From the IMG/VR virus record IMGVR_UViG_3300021519_000033, positions 1 to 34,538 of that record: a stretch of DNA of 34,538 nucleotides. One strand, written 5' to 3'. Below the pieces are notes generated by a model, which was not told where the DNA came from, ran no database searches, and saw only the letters and a program-made list of their open reading frames with translations. Of this stretch, positions 33,367 to 34,538 are shown one piece after another. Position numbers and translations under genes: made by a program. Position 1 is the stretch's first letter, and each line of letters begins with the position of its first letter. This DNA is from a virus.

Positions 33367-33657
33367 TTACTTGGCAAGTGCGGCAAGGACTTCCTCTAAC
33401 GTTCCATCGACTTCGGTAGATTGCCAGCCGTCAGTCGTGCAAATGCCGACACGATTGTAAGAGGACGTGCGGTATTTTTCTTCGAGCGAGTCCTTGAAAT
33501 CGTGCATACTGAAAACCTTTGAAACAGTTTCTGGGTTGATTGCGACCCTGTTTTCATTGAGTAGTTTTTCCCAATCGGCTTCGGTTTTAAACCGATAACT
33601 TTCGCAAGTCATATGCTTTTGGAAGATGACGAACCTGGGCGTGGATTGTTTTTTCAT
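33367..33657 (-). CDS. small hypothetical protein
   Basis: 96 residues with a basic start (Met-Lys-Lys-Gln) and Arg-Phe-Val-Ile-Phe-Gln-Lys-His, a central helix, Cys-Thr-Thr-Asp-Gly-Trp, and an acidic end. The leader GCCACCCACCGCACT before ATG 33657 matches the early motif. No family is recognised. Confidence 0.6.
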   Translation of the reverse strand: MKKQSTPRFVIFQKHMTCESYRFKTEADWEKLLNENRVAINPETVSKVFSMHDFKDSLEEKYRTSSYNRVGICTTDGWQSTEVDGTLEEVLAALAK

Positions 33658-33672
33658 AGTGCGGTGGGTGGC
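33658..33672 (-). promoter_or_regulatory. AC-rich leader
   Basis: GCCACCCACC followed by GCACT and ATG; the A-rich part seen in other copies is reduced. Confidence 0.55.
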
Positions 33673-33709
33673 TTGTGTGGATAGAATTGTTTTTAATAGG
33701 GGGTGGGGT

Positions 33710-33931
33710 TCAAGAAAAATCTTTTTCTTTTTTCACGGACGTTTTGGCGGCTTTGATTTCCTTGCGGATGCGGGTAAGTTCACGCTTCGCCTTGTTAAGC
33801 CGCTTGCAAGCGGCTACGAGGTTGTCCCTGGCTGACGGGGAAGGCCATAGGTCAAACTTGGCAAAGGCCACGTTAACGTTTTCCTCGTGGGCGAGAATTA
33901 CCTGCCGCTGGGTGATTTCTTGTGGGTGCAT
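33710..33931 (-). CDS. small basic helical protein
   Basis: 73 residues from ATG 33931 (chosen because of the leader; the frame is open to 33997). Lys/Arg-rich helical C-terminal half (Lys-Arg-Glu-Leu-Thr-Arg-Ile-Arg-Lys-Glu-Ile-Lys-Ala-Ala-Lys) suggests a helix that contacts nucleic acid or a partner protein. No family is recognised. Confidence 0.6.
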   Translation of the reverse strand: MHPQEITQRQVILAHEENVNVAFAKFDLWPSPSARDNLVAACKRLNKAKRELTRIRKEIKAAKTSVKKEKDFS

Positions 33932-33950
33932 TTTTTTATTGGGTGGGGGT
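33932..33950 (-). promoter_or_regulatory. AC-rich leader
   Basis: CCCCCACCCAATAAAAAA precedes ATG 33931. This is one of the best-conserved copies of the CCACCC plus A-run element. Confidence 0.65.
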
Positions 33951-33971
33951 AAAGTTGTGGGCCTTGTTTTT

Positions 33972-34247
33972 TTACATCCCCTTTGAGTCGGTGGCAAAAT
34001 CCTGTCTCAAAATTTCGTAGCACTCTTGAACGGATGAGGGTTCGTCCTCTAATTCAAGGCACTTTGGGTTGTAATCAATTTCGCAGATAGCGGCATAGAG
34101 ATTAGAGCCCTGCCCTTGGTAATGATGTGCGGCAAAGTAGTAGGCGGCAATTAGGCAATCTTGCTCCCATCCCTCGTAGCGGAGGGAGGGCGTCAAAGCC
34201 CCCGCAAGGGAGGCTTTCATTTCTGACAGCGTTGGGTCTTTGGACAT
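33972..34247 (-). CDS. small hypothetical protein
   Basis: 91 residues. An acidic helical protein with a central Ala-Ala-Tyr-Tyr-Phe-Ala-Ala-His-His-Tyr segment and several Cys (Cys-Leu, Cys-Glu-Ile, Cys-Leu-Glu, Cys-Tyr-Glu). Start ATG 34247 follows a leader made of CCCCCCACCCCATAAAAAAACT. No family is recognised. Confidence 0.6.
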   Translation of the reverse strand: MSKDPTLSEMKASLAGALTPSLRYEGWEQDCLIAAYYFAAHHYQGQGSNLYAAICEIDYNPKCLELEDEPSSVQECYEILRQDFATDSKGM

Positions 34248-34270
34248 AGTTTTTTTATGGGGTGGGGGGT
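34248..34270 (-). promoter_or_regulatory. AC-rich leader
   Basis: ACCCCCCACCCC then ATAAAAAAACT and ATG. The TAA in this leader is also the stop of the 16-codon frame upstream. Confidence 0.65.
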
Positions 34271-34305
34271 AGTTGGAATTTAGTTTTTTTTTTTTCCTGG
34301 CTCAT
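34255..34305 (-). CDS. 16-residue micro-ORF (Met-Ser-Gln-Glu cassette)
   Basis: ATG at 34305-34303 overlaps the previous stop (ATGA) and encodes MSQEKKKTKFQLPPTP before TAA at 34257-34255. The first four codons match the starts of the genes at 32925 and 33092. A 12-base T-run (34284-34295) creates the Lys-Lys-Lys stretch and looks like a slippage site. It may be a leader peptide, or a decayed copy of a Met-Ser-Gln-Glu gene. Confidence 0.3.
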   Translation of the reverse strand: MSQEKKKTKFQLPPTP

Positions 34306-34538
34306 CCCTCGCCATAGGCGGATTGGATTGAGACGTTGCTGTGGCAACAGCGGAGGTCGGAGTTCTCCCAATTCACGTCAACCCCTACGACTCGCCATCC
34401 GCAAGAGGACTTGTCCTCGATTGCCTCGGAGATAAGCCGAGCGTTTGCCTTTGCCGCATCGAAGGACAGCGAGTCGCCATCCGAGGTAATAAAATAAAGG
34501 GGGTAGCCACCTGGCCACGCCCACGCCCCATTTGCAAG
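34302..34538 (-). CDS. early gene cut by the window end (joins 1-21)
   Basis: 78 codons are visible before the stop TGA at 34304-34302, and the frame is open to the last base. The visible part starts Leu-Ala-Asn-Gly-Ala-Trp-Ala-Trp-Pro-Gly-Gly-Tyr-Pro-Leu-Tyr-Phe-Ile-Thr-Ser-Asp-Gly, a pattern I recall from small phage proteins of unknown function (Pro-Leu/Ile-Tyr then Thr-X-Asp-Gly). With circular closure it gains seven residues and an ATG. Two Cys in a row late (Cys-Cys-His) are notable. It would be the first gene of the leftward unit, and so the earliest expressed. Confidence 0.7.
   Translation of the reverse strand, partial: LANGAWAWPGGYPLYFITSDGDSLSFDAAKANARLISEAIEDKSSCGWRVVGVDVNWENSDLRCCHSNVSIQSAYGEG

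Noticed and set aside
1-34538. Lysogeny functions (integrase, CI-like repressor, att site)
   Set aside because: No recombinase catalytic motifs, repressor-like gene pair or tRNA-overlapping repeat recognised; the tRNA has no second partial copy by eye.

Overview
The window reads as a tailed double-stranded DNA phage genome, probably complete and circular or circularly permuted. Three things support this. The gene set is a lambda-order siphovirus head and tail module plus a phage replication and recombination module. There is no integrase, repressor or host gene. A gene cut by the right edge continues across the left edge into an in-frame ATG. Base composition is near balanced by eye, TAG/TAA/TGA are all used as stops, and Shine-Dalgarno sequences are sparse. 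The host cannot be named from the sequence; it is a bacterium.

Layout. Positions 22-181 form a divergent control region with a large imperfect dyad (62-98). Rightwards on the + strand lie: small DNA-binding-like genes (182-1258), TerS, a GpA-type TerL, a 28-residue hydrophobic peptide, a gpW-like protein, lambda-family portal, S49 protease, scaffold, major capsid protein (followed by an intrinsic terminator), connector and tail genes, a short tape measure with a polyproline segment, three unrecognised tail-tip genes, a large tail fibre, and a lysis block (small membrane protein, lipoprotein with C-terminal membrane segments, holin-like). This unit ends in a terminator at about 20340-20401, where it meets the leftward unit.

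Leftwards on the - strand, read from the control region across the window ends, lie: about ten small early genes, a lytic transglycosylase-like enzyme, a RuvC-like resolvase, RecT, a PD-(D/E)XK exonuclease, a DUF669-like protein, a tRNA-Ser(GCU), an SF2 helicase, a coiled-coil cluster, a PP-loop (PAPS-reductase-family) protein coupled to a cytosine-methylase-like protein, an AT-hook-like protein, a metallophosphoesterase, and a primase-helicase fusion. Neighbouring genes mostly overlap by 4 bases (ATGA/GTGA), which suggests translational coupling.

The main unexplained signals are as follows. An AC-rich leader (CCACCC followed by an A-rich stretch and ATG) precedes most early genes that have a non-coding gap. 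A different motif (TTGAC-N2-4-GGCCA) precedes the late genes that have a gap. A tRNA has its encoded CCA directly touching the helicase ATG. Several tiny genes also escape size cut-offs.
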